From Arthrobacter sp. Alg241-R88 (lineage in GTDB: Bacteria; Actinomycetota; Actinomycetes; Actinomycetales; Micrococcaceae): a stretch of DNA of 64,000 nt. Below are positions 34,631 through 43,886 of this stretch, one piece after another; position 1 is the first letter of the stretch; every line of letters starts with the position of its first letter. The DNA lies in NCBI RefSeq assembly GCF_900537115.1, contig NZ_UNRG01000003.1, positions 310,001-374,000 on the forward strand. The letters run 5' to 3'. A program made the translations under genes and the position numbers. The notes below the pieces were generated by a model. The model was not told the origin of the DNA, did no database searches, and saw nothing but the letters and a program-made list of their open reading frames with translations.

Positions 34631-35437
34631 ATGATTGACAAGGTTGTTGCCACCGCCGAGGAAGCAGTAGCGGACATCCCGGACGGCGCCTCCCTCGCCG
34701 TGGGCGGTTTCGGTCTTTGCGGCATCCCGGTCTCGCTCATTGACGCCCTGCACCGGGCCGGCACCTCGGACCTGGAAACTGTGAGCAACAACTGCGGCGT
34801 GGACGACTGGGGCCTGGGCATCCTGCTCCGCGATGGGCGGATCCGGCGCACCATCAGCTCCTACGTCGGCGAAAACAAGGAGTTCGCCCGCCAGTACCTG
34901 GCCGGCGAGCTCGAGGTGGTCCTCACGCCGCAGGGAACCCTGGCCGAGAAACTCCGGGCAGGGGGCGCCGGCATCCCGGCCTTCTATACCAAAGCCGGCG
35001 TCGGCACCCAGGTGTCCGAGGGCGGCCTGCCCCAGAAGTACGACGCCGAGGGCGGCATCGCCGTCGCATCAGCCCCGAAGGAGGTGCGCTCCTTTGCCGG
35101 GGCTGACTACGTGCTTGAGGAGGCGTTGACCCCGGACTTCGGGCTGGTCCACGCGTGGAAGGGCGACCGCCACGGAAACCTCGTCTTCCATGCCACCGCG
35201 ATGAACTTCAACCCGCTGTGCGCCATGGCCGGACGGATCACCATCGCCGAAGTGGAGGAACTCGTGGAGCCGGGCGAGCTGGACCCGGAACACATCCATA
35301 CCCCTGGAATCTTCGTCCAGCGGGTGGTACTGGCCCCCAACGGGGAGAAACGTATTGAGAAGCGGACGGTCGCGCTGGTCCGCTCCGGACAGGAACCGCC
35401 CGGGCATCTTCCCGGCAACCAGCAGGCAGGAGCATAG
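34631..35437 (+). CDS. scoA: 3-oxoacid CoA-transferase subunit A
   Basis: CoA-transferase family I subunit A. Motifs: [20 protein letters not shown] (the GGFG loop that binds CoA), [12 protein letters not shown], and [14 protein letters not shown] [18 protein letters not shown]. With subunit B it moves CoA from succinyl-CoA to acetoacetate. In the matching M. tuberculosis cluster these subunits have also been linked to itaconate activation. At 268 residues it is slightly long because of a Gln/Pro tail. It begins after GAAAGGATC. Confidence 0.92.
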   Translation: MIDKVVATAEEAVADIPDGASLAVGGFGLCGIPVSLIDALHRAGTSDLETVSNNCGVDDWGLGILLRDGRIRRTISSYVGENKEFARQYLAGELEVVLTPQGTLAEKLRAGGAGIPAFYTKAGVGTQVSEGGLPQKYDAEGGIAVASAPKEVRSFAGADYVLEEALTPDFGLVHAWKGDRHGNLVFHATAMNFNPLCAMAGRITIAEVEELVEPGELDPEHIHTPGIFVQRVVLAPNGEKRIEKRTVALVRSGQEPPGHLPGNQQAGA

Positions 35438-35439
35438 CC

Positions 35440-36204
35440 ATGGATCCCAACAGCCCCTACGCTCCCCGCCCGGAAGGCGTCCGGCCCGAGTACCGCCGCG
35501 CACCCCAGCAGCACGAGGAATCCGCGGACGGCGCCGGCGCCAAGGGCTGGACTCGGAATGAGCTCGCCGCCCGGGTGGCGCAGGAGCTCAGCAATGGCCA
35601 GTACGTCAACCTTGGAATCGGCATGCCAACCCTCATTCCCAACTACATCCCCGAGGGCGTCGAAGTGGTGCTCCATTCGGAAAACGGGATCCTCGGCGTC
35701 GGCCCCTATCCGGCGGAGGATGCTGTTGATCCTGACCTGATCAACGCGGGCAAGGAAACTGTCACGGTCAACAAGGGCGCCGCGTTCTTCGACTCTGCTT
35801 CGTCCTTCGGGATGATCCGGGGCGGCCATGTGGACGTCGCCGTCCTGGGTGCCATGGAAGTGGCAGCCAACGGTGACCTCGCCAACTGGATGATCCCGGG
35901 CAAGATGGTCAAGGGCATGGGCGGTGCCATGGACCTGGTGTTCGGTGCCAAGAAGGTCATCGTGATGATGGAGCACGTGGACCGCAACGGCAACCCGAAG
36001 ATCGTCCAGCAGTGCTCCCTGCCGCTGACCGGCAAGGGCTGCGTGGACCGCATCATCACGGACCTGGCCGTCATAGACGTCGTAGCCGATAATTCCGGGT
36101 CACGGCTGGTGCTGCGGGAGCTGGCGCCGAACGTTTCTGTCGAGGATGTGGCAGCCGCCACCGGCGCGGAGCTTTTCGAGGAAGACCGGGAACTGACTGT
36201 ATGA
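35440..36204 (+). CDS. scoB: 3-oxoacid CoA-transferase subunit B
   Basis: The catalytic subunit. The glutamate that forms the covalent CoA thioester is Glu81 in [13 protein letters not shown], preceded by [38 protein letters not shown] and [14 protein letters not shown] are also typical. Compared with E. coli or human enzymes there is an extra N-terminal segment of about 35 residues ([17 protein letters not shown]). It follows subunit A by two bases and its stop overlaps the MaoC start (ATGA at 36201). Confidence 0.93.
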   Translation: MDPNSPYAPRPEGVRPEYRRAPQQHEESADGAGAKGWTRNELAARVAQELSNGQYVNLGIGMPTLIPNYIPEGVEVVLHSENGILGVGPYPAEDAVDPDLINAGKETVTVNKGAAFFDSASSFGMIRGGHVDVAVLGAMEVAANGDLANWMIPGKMVKGMGGAMDLVFGAKKVIVMMEHVDRNGNPKIVQQCSLPLTGKGCVDRIITDLAVIDVVADNSGSRLVLRELAPNVSVEDVAAATGAELFEEDRELTV

Positions 36205-36755
36205 CCGGGAACCAGGGGGTTTCAGCAGGCTCAACAACCAGTAACCAGCGCGTCGTCGAGCAGCGCGGACTGTACTTCGACGAGCTGGAGGAGGGTGTGC
36301 TGTATGCCCACCGTCCCGGCCGCACCGTCACGGAAGCGGACAACGTCCTGTTTACCACCCTCACCATGAACACCCAGGCCCTGCACCTCGACGCTGCCTG
36401 GAGCGCCGGGCAGCCCTTTGGCCAGCGGCTGGTGAACTCCATGTTCACGTTGGCCACCATGGTGGGCCAATCCGTTTCCCAGCTCACCCAGGGCACCATC
36501 ATCGCCCAACTGGGCCTGACCGACGTCTCCTTTCCGCACCCCCTGTACCACGGCGACACCCTCTACACGGAAACGGTCATCAGCGGGAAGCGGCTTTCAA
36601 GCTCCCGGCCTGGCCAGGGAATCGTGACCATGGAGCACACGGGCCGTAACCAGGACGGCACGGTAGTGGCAGTTGCGAAGCGCAGCTGCCTGATGTGGAC
36701 GCGGGAGGCGCACACCCTGCAGCCGGGCGCGGGAGAGGGGACAATACCGGTATGA
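36201..36755 (+). CDS. MaoC-family hydratase (probable methylglutaconyl-CoA or related hydratase)
   Basis: A hot-dog-fold hydratase of 184 residues. [20 protein letters not shown] (start of the MaoC domain) and the later [19 protein letters not shown] are characteristic, with the usual hydratase loop at [19 protein letters not shown]. It corresponds in position to Rv2499c of M. tuberculosis, reported to hydrate itaconyl-CoA-type substrates. Here it could do the 3-methylglutaconyl-CoA hydration that AUH performs in other organisms; this is inference. It is coupled to both neighbours by ATGA overlaps. Confidence 0.87.
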   Translation: MTGNQGVSAGSTTSNQRVVEQRGLYFDELEEGVLYAHRPGRTVTEADNVLFTTLTMNTQALHLDAAWSAGQPFGQRLVNSMFTLATMVGQSVSQLTQGTIIAQLGLTDVSFPHPLYHGDTLYTETVISGKRLSSSRPGQGIVTMEHTGRNQDGTVVAVAKRSCLMWTREAHTLQPGAGEGTIPV

Positions 36756-37591
36756 CCTTTGTGATGGGCCCTGCCCTGCTTTTTTGCCCTGCGGACCGGC
36801 CGGAGCGGTACGAGAAGGCAGCCACCCGCGCCGACGCCGTCATCCTGGACCTTGAGGACGCCGTGGCGCCTGCCGACAAGCAGCGGGCCCGCGGTGCCAT
36901 TCTCGCGCAGCTGGGCGCCGCCGGCGATGCGCCCGAGCTGGATCCGAGCCGGACCATCGTTCGGGTCAACCCCGCCGGGACCGACGAATTCGAAAAGGAC
37001 CTCCACTGCCTTGCCCACACCCCGTACAAGACGGTGATGCTCGCGAAAGCCGAGAGTGCGGCGCAGCTGGAGGCCCTGTCCGGCTACCAGGTGATTGCAC
37101 TGTGTGAAACGGCAATGGGCGTCCTCAACGCCCCCTCAATCGCCGCCGCCCCCAATGTTGTGGCCCTGATGTGGGGCGCCGAGGACCTGCTGGCTTCACT
37201 GGGCGGGACCTCCAGCAGGAAGGATGACGGCGCCTACCGGGCCGTGGCGCTCCATGCCCGTTCCTCCGTCCTCCTGGCCGCGCGCGCCTTCAGCAAGGAA
37301 GCCGTGGATGCCGTCTATACCAACATTCCTGACCTGACAGGCCTGGCAGCGGAAGCGGCGGACGCCGTCGCGTCAGGCTTCGGCTCCAAGGCCTGCATCC
37401 ATCCCAGCCAGGCAGCAGTAGTGCGGGGTGCCTATGCGCCGTCGGAAGCGGAAGTCTCGGCGGCAGCAGAACTGCTGCAGGCCGCCGCGGCTGCGGGGCA
37501 GGGCGTCTTCCAGCACAAGGGGCAGATGATTGACGGTCCCATCCTCAAGCACGCCGAAGCCGTCATCCGGCGCGCAGGGGACCACGTCTAG
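36752..37591 (+). CDS. citE: CitE-like hydroxyacyl-CoA lyase
   Basis: A HpcH/HpaI-fold, Mg-dependent lyase of 279 residues. RADAVILDLEDAVAPADKQR (metal/substrate acids), VMLAKAESAAQL, IALCETAMGVLN and VVALMWGAEDLLASLGG are the family blocks. It is a stand-alone CitE without CitD/CitF, hence not part of a citrate lyase complex. The homologue at the same position in M. tuberculosis (Rv2498c) cleaves HMG-CoA and citramalyl-CoA, so here it may finish leucine breakdown to acetoacetate and acetyl-CoA. ATG at 36752 overlaps the MaoC stop. It converges with the next gene, the stop codons overlapping. Confidence 0.9.
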   Translation: MTFVMGPALLFCPADRPERYEKAATRADAVILDLEDAVAPADKQRARGAILAQLGAAGDAPELDPSRTIVRVNPAGTDEFEKDLHCLAHTPYKTVMLAKAESAAQLEALSGYQVIALCETAMGVLNAPSIAAAPNVVALMWGAEDLLASLGGTSSRKDDGAYRAVALHARSSVLLAARAFSKEAVDAVYTNIPDLTGLAAEAADAVASGFGSKACIHPSQAAVVRGAYAPSEAEVSAAAELLQAAAAAGQGVFQHKGQMIDGPILKHAEAVIRRAGDHV

Positions 37592-39057
37592 CCTTTCCGC
37601 CCGCTGGACCGGCGCAGCGAGACAGGTGGAATCGGTTCGTGGAGCAGCGTCCGCACCCAGCGGTCCCCGGTGTCCCGGAACTCCTGACGCGTCGCAAACC
37701 GGTAGAGGTAGCTGCGCACCCGCACCCAATGCGGCGGCGCGCCGTCGAACGGGTCATGCCGGAGGAGCCGCAAAATCTGGCGGTCCGCCTCCAGCAGTTT
37801 GCCGAGGAAGGCGTAAAACCACTCCTCGTGGACGGTCCGCAGCGGCAGGAACCACATCAGCCAGTCCAGCCGGAGATGATAGGGCGCCCACTGGCGCGGA
37901 ACCCGGCGGAGGTCGCCGGGCTTGCCCTTGAAGCCGTACTCCCGCCACTCGGAGGAGTCGTCCGGATCGTCGTCGAGTGTCCCTTCCACCACAATTTCGA
38001 TGCGCTTCTTGGTCACTGATCCGAACGCCCCATAAGTGTTGACCAGCTGCCAGCGGTTGAAGCTGGCGTTCATCAGCTGCCGGCGGGAGAACAGGTTGCG
38101 TAATGGCCAGTAACTGAGGACCACCAGCAGCAGGGTGACTGCCAGGGTAATGACCAGCCACCACAGGGGAGTCTCCCGTTCCACACCGGGCCCGCCGTGC
38201 CAGTCCAGCGGGATCGCCGGCAGGACGGCGTGTGCCACGGGATCGCTGACTGCTGCGAACGCCAGCACAATGGCAATCCAGTTCAGCCAGGCGAAGTTGC
38301 CGCTGGCCACAAGCCACAACTGCGTCAGGATGACGATCGCCGCTGCCACGCTTGCAACGGGCTGGGGGGCGAACAGGAAGAAGGGCACCACCAGCTGGGC
38401 GAAATGGTTGCCGAGCACTTCCACCTTATGGAGGGGCTTGGGCAGCAGATGCGCCTGCCGGCTCAGGGGTCCCGGCATGGGCTGGGTCTCGTGGTGGTAG
38501 TAGAGGGCGGTCAGGTCGCGCCAATCCCGGCCGCCGCGGATCTTGATCATTCCGGCGCCGAATTCCAGCCGGAACACCAGCCACACGATCAGGATCAGGA
38601 TGGTGCGCGGCGGGTCTGTCTGGTCCGAACCCAGGAAGGCAACCGTGAACCCTGCCTCAAGGAGCAGCATCTCCCAGCCGAAGCCGTAGAACGTCTGGCC
38701 GACGTTCACGATGGACATGTACAGCAGCCACAGGCTCAGGAAGGCAATCAGCGGAACCCACGGCGGCCCCTGCTGGGGGATGCCGGCCACAAGCAGCACC
38801 GAGACCAGCAGTCCTGCCGCGCAGACCCAGCGCAGCAACCGGTCCGAATACCGCCACCGGAAGAGGGTGGGCCGGCGCAGGCGGCTGAAGCCGGAAAGAT
38901 ACTCCGGCACCGGCAGGAGGCCGCGCTCGCCCAGCAACGCGGGGAACTGGTTCAGTGAGGACAGGAACGCAACGAAATACAGTGCTGCCACGCCTCGCTG
39001 CAGCACCTGCCGGGCGAACTCGTAGTCCGGCGCGTCAAACCAGGAGAGCCAGTCCAC
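37588..39057 (-). CDS. Lipase maturation factor (LMF1-like) family membrane protein
   Basis: About 489 residues with some nine or ten membrane helices and large conserved loops. The DUF1222/LMF pattern is clear: YGFGWEMLLLEAGFTVAFLG, RLEFGAGMIKIRGGRDWRDL with TALYYHHETQPMPGPLS, and NTYGAFGSVTKKRIEIVVEG with the C-terminal YHLRLDWLMWFLPL. In vertebrates LMF1 folds lipases in the ER; the bacterial role is unknown. The frame is open to 39147. I take GTG at 39057 because TAAATT lies seven bases before it, as for a leaderless start, and the upstream codons run into the divergent gene. Confidence 0.88.
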   Translation of the reverse strand: MDWLSWFDAPDYEFARQVLQRGVAALYFVAFLSSLNQFPALLGERGLLPVPEYLSGFSRLRRPTLFRWRYSDRLLRWVCAAGLLVSVLLVAGIPQQGPPWVPLIAFLSLWLLYMSIVNVGQTFYGFGWEMLLLEAGFTVAFLGSDQTDPPRTILILIVWLVFRLEFGAGMIKIRGGRDWRDLTALYYHHETQPMPGPLSRQAHLLPKPLHKVEVLGNHFAQLVVPFFLFAPQPVASVAAAIVILTQLWLVASGNFAWLNWIAIVLAFAAVSDPVAHAVLPAIPLDWHGGPGVERETPLWWLVITLAVTLLLVVLSYWPLRNLFSRRQLMNASFNRWQLVNTYGAFGSVTKKRIEIVVEGTLDDDPDDSSEWREYGFKGKPGDLRRVPRQWAPYHLRLDWLMWFLPLRTVHEEWFYAFLGKLLEADRQILRLLRHDPFDGAPPHWVRVRSYLYRFATRQEFRDTGDRWVRTLLHEPIPPVSLRRSSGRKG

Positions 39058-39107
39058 GCAGTCCAATTTACGCCCGCCGTTGGCGCGGCTGCCACTAGGA
39101 TCGAGGG

Positions 39108-39851
39108 ATGTTTGTGCTGGTGCTGATCGCCGTTGTGGCAGGCGCATTGGCCCAGCGGATCGCAGGCCTCGGCTTCGGCCTTCTGGTTTCCCCTGTGCTG
39201 GTGGTGCTGCTGGGCCCTTTCGACGGCGTGATGATTATCAACCTCTGCGGTGCCACCTCGTCCCTCATGATCCTCTCCAGGGTCTGGAGGCATGTGGCCT
39301 GGCGGAAGTACTTCGGGCTGGCGCTCGCGGCGCTGGCCGGAGTGCTGCCCGGCGCCTGGCTGGCGAGCAACGTGCCGGAAGCTCCGCTGGAGATCTGCAT
39401 CGGCGTCCTGCTCATCATCGCCCTCCTTGCGTCCCAGCGGCTGACCAGGAGTTCGTGGCGCGCCAGCGGTCCGGTTCCGATGGTGTCCCTGGGATTTTCC
39501 AGCGGCCTGATGAACGCTGCCGCTGGAGTTGGCGGTCCAGCCATCACGGCCTATGCCATCGCCACCCGGTGGGAGCAGAAAAGCTTCAGCGCCACTCTTC
39601 AGCCGTACTTCATCACCACTGGGTTTACCTCCCTCATCAGTAAATACGTACTGTCCGGCGGGCATGTGCCCGGCCTGGAGGGCTGGCAGTGGCTGGCCAT
39701 TCTTGGGGCCATGATCAGTGGAATCGTGGCCGGCGACCTGTTGTCCGGCCGGGTGCATCCGGCTTCGGCCCGGCGCATCGTAACCGCCATCGCCTACCTT
39801 GGAGCGGTCGCAACCCTGGCCAAGGGCCTGATGGAACTGGCAGCTGCCTGA
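39108..39851 (+). CDS. TauE/SafE-family sulfite/anion exporter, 247 aa
   Basis: Eight or so membrane helices. The duplicated TauE motif is seen at GLGFGLLVSPVLVVLLGPFD (N half) and SSGLMNAAAGVGGPAITAYA (C half). Family members export sulfite, sulfoacetate or related anions; nothing here fixes the substrate. TAGGAT ends six bases before the ATG and there is no Shine-Dalgarno, suggesting leaderless expression. It is divergent from the LMF-like gene with about 50 bp between starts. A second TauE-family gene lies at 48351. Confidence 0.88.
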   Translation: MFVLVLIAVVAGALAQRIAGLGFGLLVSPVLVVLLGPFDGVMIINLCGATSSLMILSRVWRHVAWRKYFGLALAALAGVLPGAWLASNVPEAPLEICIGVLLIIALLASQRLTRSSWRASGPVPMVSLGFSSGLMNAAAGVGGPAITAYAIATRWEQKSFSATLQPYFITTGFTSLISKYVLSGGHVPGLEGWQWLAILGAMISGIVAGDLLSGRVHPASARRIVTAIAYLGAVATLAKGLMELAAA

Positions 39852-39907
39852 GCGACCGCAGCCTCCGGCCGCATGCCTGCGGCAGTTGGGTGCGCGATAC
39901 TTAAGCC

Positions 39908-41092
39908 ATGCAGCCACGCAAGATTGCCCTCCTCGGTTCCACCGGCTCCATCGGCACCCAGGCAATTGACGTCGTCGACGGCGCCCCGCACCTTTTCGAG
40001 GTGGTGGCGCTCAGCGCCGGGGGAGGCAACCCGGAGCTCCTCGCCCGCCAGGCTGTGCACACCGGGGCAGCGGTTGTTGGTATTGCCGCCGGCGACCCGG
40101 GCCGCCTGGCAGCGTTGATCAATGATGTTGCCGCCGCAGCCGGCAAGCAGGGCTACCGGCCGGAGATCATTGCCGGACCGGACGCGTCTACCCGCATAGC
40201 CGGGGTCGAAGCTGATGTGGTGCTCAACGGAATCACAGGTTCAATCGGCCTTGCACCCACGCTGGCTGCCCTCACGTCAGGCGCCACGCTGGCCCTGGCC
40301 AACAAGGAATCCCTTATTGTGGGCGGTTCCCTGGTGAAGGCGGCAGCGCGGGAAGGCCAGATCGTCCCGGTGGATTCTGAACACTCGGCCATCGCTCAGT
40401 GCCTGCGCTCGGGCTCAGCGGCCGAGGTGGAAAAACTCATCCTCACCGCCTCGGGCGGGCCTTTCCGCGGCAGGACCCGCGAGGAACTCCACGACGTTAC
40501 TCCGCAGGAGGCATTGGCCCACCCCACCTGGGACATGGGCGTCATGGTGACCACCAACTCCGCCACCCTTGTGAACAAGGGACTGGAAGTCATCGAGGCG
40601 CACCTGCTGTTCGACGTGCCGCTGGACCGGATCGACGTCGTGGTCCACCCCCAGTCCGTGGTGCACTCCATGGTCCAGTTCATCGACGGGTCCATCATTG
40701 CGCAGGCATCCCCGCCGGACATGCGCCTCCCCATCGCACTGGGACTGGGCTGGCCAGACAGGGTGCCCAAGGCCGCCGCTGCCTGCGATTGGACCCAGGC
40801 GGCCACCTGGACTTTTGAGCCGTTGGATGTAACGTCCTTCCCGGCCGTTGATCTTGCCAAGGATGCCGCCAAACAAGGCAGTACGTTCCCCGCCGTGTTC
40901 AACGCCGCCAACGAGGAAGCCGTGACGGCCTTCCATGCCGGCCGGATCAGGTTCACCGACATCGTGGACACGGTCGCCGCAGTTCTCAGCGAACACCCAG
41001 GCTCCTCCGGGCTGACAGTGGAAACCGTACTGGATGCTGAAAGCTGGGCACGCGCGCGCGCCAATGAACGTTTAGCAGTCAGCAGTCTCTAG
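39908..41092 (+). CDS. dxr: 1-deoxy-D-xylulose-5-phosphate reductoisomerase
   Basis: Second enzyme of the MEP isoprenoid pathway, NADPH- and divalent-metal-dependent. [16 protein letters not shown] is the NADPH-binding loop; [14 protein letters not shown] and [12 protein letters not shown] hold the metal ligands; ASGGPFRG and [20 protein letters not shown] form the substrate site. The 394-residue length is typical. It is followed within 18 bp by rseP, and ispG of the same pathway lies 3.1 kb downstream. Confidence 0.97.
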   Translation: MQPRKIALLGSTGSIGTQAIDVVDGAPHLFEVVALSAGGGNPELLARQAVHTGAAVVGIAAGDPGRLAALINDVAAAAGKQGYRPEIIAGPDASTRIAGVEADVVLNGITGSIGLAPTLAALTSGATLALANKESLIVGGSLVKAAAREGQIVPVDSEHSAIAQCLRSGSAAEVEKLILTASGGPFRGRTREELHDVTPQEALAHPTWDMGVMVTTNSATLVNKGLEVIEAHLLFDVPLDRIDVVVHPQSVVHSMVQFIDGSIIAQASPPDMRLPIALGLGWPDRVPKAAAACDWTQAATWTFEPLDVTSFPAVDLAKDAAKQGSTFPAVFNAANEEAVTAFHAGRIRFTDIVDTVAAVLSEHPGSSGLTVETVLDAESWARARANERLAVSSL

Positions 41093-41110
41093 GAAGCAGC
41101 AAGCACCCCC

Positions 41111-42442
41111 ATGACCCCCGTTCTCCTCTTTGTCCTCGGTGTCGTCTTTGTGGCAATCGGCATCGCTGCCTCCATAGCGCTCCACGAAGTGGGCCACCTC
41201 CTGCCCGCCAAGCTCTTCAAGGTCCGCGTCACCAAGTACATGATCGGCTTCGGCCCCACGCTCTGGTCACGGCGGAAAGGCGAGACCGAGTACGGCGTGA
41301 AAGCCATCCCGCTGGGCGGCTACGTATCCATGATCGGGATGTACCCGCCGAACAAGGAGGACGGATCGGTCCGGCCCTCCAGCACCGGAATGTTCCAGAC
41401 CCTGGCCACCGAAGCGCGGTCCATGGCCCACGAAGAGGTGGGCCCAGGCGATGAGAACCGCGTGTTCTACCGGCTTCCGGTGTGGAAAAAGATCATCGTT
41501 ATGCTGGGCGGGCCCGCCATGAACATGTTCCTGGGCGTCGTGCTGACGGCTGTCCTGCTGATGGGCTTTGGCATGGCCACGGCCACCACCACCATCTCCG
41601 ACGTCTCCAAGTGCCAGGTCGCGGCAGGCGAAACCGTGGATCCGGATTCAGCCGACTGCCAGCTCACGCCCGCCGCGGCGGCCGGCCTCAAACCCAACGA
41701 CACCGTCACCTCCTTCGACGGGAAAACCGTGACCAGCTGGGACCAGCTCACGGAGTGGATCCGGACTTCTGCCGGCCGCGAGGTCGCCATCACCGTGGAG
41801 CGGGACGGCGCCCCGGTATCCACCACGGTGACTCCCGTGCTGTCGGCCCGCCCCATCATCGGGGCGGACGGGCGGCAGGCAACAGACGACGCCGGCACCC
41901 TCCTGTACCAGGACGTCGGCTTCCTTGGCATTGGTGCGCAGACGGAACTGGTGGCCCAGCCGGCGTCGTCCGTCCTGCCCATGGCCGGGGAGAACATCCG
42001 GCAGGTGGCAGGAGTGGTGTTCAACCTGCCGGCGCGCGTGGTGGGCGTGGCGAAGGCCGCCTTCAGTGAAGAGCCACGCGATCCCAATGGCCCCATCAGC
42101 GTGGTGGGTGTGGGCAGGGTGGCCGGAGAAGTGGCCGCGATGGAGGAAATTCCGGTCCAATCGCGCGTAGCCACGCTGTTTGGGCTCCTCGCCGGGCTGA
42201 ACTTCGCACTGGCGGTCTTCAACCTGATCCCGCTGTTGCCGCTGGACGGCGGTCATGTTGCGGGCGCCCTCTATGAAGGCGCCCGGCGCCAGCTGGCCAA
42301 ACTGTTCGGCAAGCCGGACCCGGGAGCCTTCGACATCGCCAAGCTGCTCCCGGTGACCTACGTGGTGGCAGCCCTGCTGATGGGCATGAGCGCGCTCCTC
42401 ATCTACGCGGATATCGTGAAGCCGGTGAATCTCTTCGGCTGA
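41111..42442 (+). CDS. rseP: Site-2 protease family zinc metalloprotease (RseP/Rip-like)
   Basis: An intramembrane protease of family M50 with the zinc site HEVGH (His25, Glu26, His29) in the first helix and the third ligand in FNLIPLLPLDGGHV near the C terminus. A PDZ-like domain (about 185-245; AGLKPNDTVTSFDGKTVTSW) sits between the catalytic halves. It cleaves membrane-bound anti-sigma factors or other single-pass proteins. The position between dxr and ispG is the usual one in Actinobacteria. At 443 residues the length is normal. Confidence 0.95.
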   Translation: MTPVLLFVLGVVFVAIGIAASIALHEVGHLLPAKLFKVRVTKYMIGFGPTLWSRRKGETEYGVKAIPLGGYVSMIGMYPPNKEDGSVRPSSTGMFQTLATEARSMAHEEVGPGDENRVFYRLPVWKKIIVMLGGPAMNMFLGVVLTAVLLMGFGMATATTTISDVSKCQVAAGETVDPDSADCQLTPAAAAGLKPNDTVTSFDGKTVTSWDQLTEWIRTSAGREVAITVERDGAPVSTTVTPVLSARPIIGADGRQATDDAGTLLYQDVGFLGIGAQTELVAQPASSVLPMAGENIRQVAGVVFNLPARVVGVAKAAFSEEPRDPNGPISVVGVGRVAGEVAAMEEIPVQSRVATLFGLLAGLNFALAVFNLIPLLPLDGGHVAGALYEGARRQLAKLFGKPDPGAFDIAKLLPVTYVVAALLMGMSALLIYADIVKPVNLFG

Positions 42443-42534
42443 CCTTCCGGGCTTGCCGGGGCGACCCACGTGGAGCAGACCACGCCCTCCCCGCGCAACG
42501 GCGCAGGAAGCTGGACGAGGGATTGCATCCTCTT

Positions 42535-42603
42535 AGCCATTTATGGCTGATGTTTGGTAATCAGCTGTTTATGGTTGATGATTTCCGATCAGCTGTCTAG
42601 GGT
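42535..42603 (+). promoter_or_regulatory. Promoter of the SatD operon with 28-bp tandem repeats and dyads
   Basis: Two 28-bp units (42541-42568 and 42569-42596) agree at 22 positions; both start TTATGG-y-TGATG and end ATCAGCTGT. Dyads within: AGCCAT-TT-ATGGCT (42535-42548) and GCTGAT-N8-ATCAGC (42546-42565). TTGATG (42575-42580), 17 bp and TAGGGT (42598-42603) form the promoter, so unit 2 overlaps the -35 and spacer. The -10 ends six bases before ATG. Confidence 0.7.
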
Positions 42604-42609
42604 TGTTCC

Positions 42610-43290
42610 ATGTACGTTCTGACCATCGACCAGCGGGGCAGCTCCGCCGACGTGGACCGGGTTCCCGAGCTGATCTCCGCGTTGCGGGGACTCACCCCGG
42701 CGCCGTTTGAACGCTCCGTCGGCGACGAGCTCCAGGGCGTAGTGGAGCATGCCGCGGAGGTGGTGGACATCGCCCTGCATGCGCTTCGGAGCGGGAATTG
42801 GTACGTAGGGATTGGCATCGGTACCGTGCAGCTGGCTCCGGGAGGCAGCCCCAGGGAAGGGTCCGGAAGCGGCTTTGTAGCCGCGCGCAAAGCCGTGGAA
42901 CTCGCCAAGAGCGCGGCCGGCCAGGTTCCGCTGTCGGTGGTGTCCGGCACCATGGGCCGTGGCAGGGAAGTCCCGCCCCAAGCAAGGGAAGGTGCCGTAT
43001 CCAGTGCAAATGCCCAGGCAGTGCTCCGCCTCATCGGGAGGTTGGTACAACAACGCACCCAGGCGCAGTGGCGGGTGGTGGACCGGTTGCGTGCATCCCA
43101 GGGCGGCGAGGGCAGGCATGGCAGCCAGAAGCTCGTTGCCCACGAGCTGGGAATTACGGAGCAGTCGGTGAGCCGGGCCGTCCTGCGGTCCGGCTGGCAG
43201 GAAGAATGGGCAGCCAGGCCGGCAGCAGCAATGCTCCTGGACTACGCCCATTCCCAGATTGTCCATTCCGAAAATGAAGGAGCCCGGTGA
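42610..43290 (+). CDS. SatD-family protein with C-terminal HTH
   Basis: The N-terminal domain (MYVLTIDQRGSSADVDRVPE ... PFERSVGDELQGV, about 1-150) matches the SatD family, whose biochemical role is not established. A sigma-70 region 4-like or MarR-like helix-turn-helix follows (about 175-205; GSQKLVAHELGITEQSVSRA), so the protein may bind DNA, possibly its own repeat-rich promoter. There is no Shine-Dalgarno and the TAGGGT box is six bases away, consistent with leaderless translation. It overlaps the next gene by four bases (GTGA). Confidence 0.85.
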   Translation: MYVLTIDQRGSSADVDRVPELISALRGLTPAPFERSVGDELQGVVEHAAEVVDIALHALRSGNWYVGIGIGTVQLAPGGSPREGSGSGFVAARKAVELAKSAAGQVPLSVVSGTMGRGREVPPQAREGAVSSANAQAVLRLIGRLVQQRTQAQWRVVDRLRASQGGEGRHGSQKLVAHELGITEQSVSRAVLRSGWQEEWAARPAAAMLLDYAHSQIVHSENEGAR

Positions 43291-43796
43291 CCGCGCTTTG
43301 GATCGCTGCCGCCCTGCTCGTGGCGGGCTTCGCCGGTTGGCCGGTGACCGCCCTCGTGTTCCGTCTCGCCCGGACCATCGACGACAAAGCAGATGCTGCC
43401 AAGGCTGCGGAAGAAGCCAGGAGAGCAGCCGAGGACCCTTCCGCTGACGTCACTGTTGACGGGCCACACGTCGAAAGCCAGAACGTGGACGGTGAGCTGA
43501 CCGCGGCGGCGGACGCGCCGTCGTCGGCTGATTCCCCTTCACTCCCGGCTCCCACCCAGCGCATCCTGCGTGGCGGGGCCATCATTGGCGTCCTGGAACG
43601 GCTCGGCGTGTGCCTGGCGATCCTCACCGGCCAGCCGGTGGCCATCGCCTACATCGTTGCCATCAAGGGCCTGGGCAGGTTCGCAGAGCTGAAGGAAACG
43701 CCGGTGGCGGCCGAACGCTTCATCATCGGAACCTTGACCTCCATGCTGTGGGCGGCCGGAACGGCAGCGGTGGTCAAAGTACTGTTCCTGTCGTAG
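43287..43796 (+). CDS. Membrane protein partner of SatD, 169 aa
   Basis: An N-terminal membrane helix (about 3-25) is followed by an acidic, Ala-rich cytoplasmic or linker region (about 35-90) and two more hydrophobic segments (about 95-125 and 140-168; GGAIIGVLERLGVCLAILTG, then AIAYIVAIKGLGRFAELKE). I do not recognise a named family, though the C-terminal part resembles membrane proteins that commonly follow satD. The start is GTG overlapping the satD stop, so the pair is translationally coupled and probably acts together. Confidence 0.78.
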   Translation: MTALWIAAALLVAGFAGWPVTALVFRLARTIDDKADAAKAAEEARRAAEDPSADVTVDGPHVESQNVDGELTAAADAPSSADSPSLPAPTQRILRGGAIIGVLERLGVCLAILTGQPVAIAYIVAIKGLGRFAELKETPVAAERFIIGTLTSMLWAAGTAAVVKVLFLS

Positions 43797-43886
43797 GAAC
43801 AAGGGCCGGGCCCTGCCGCCCGGCCAAAACTCCTGCCAGGCCTGCCCGGATGGGTGCAAGGGCAGGCAGGGCGATAGGGTAGCGGT

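Noticed and set aside
36752..37591. Citrate lyase beta subunit
   Set aside because: No citD, citF or citC genes are present, and the context is acyl-CoA catabolism; a stand-alone CitE-like lyase fits better.
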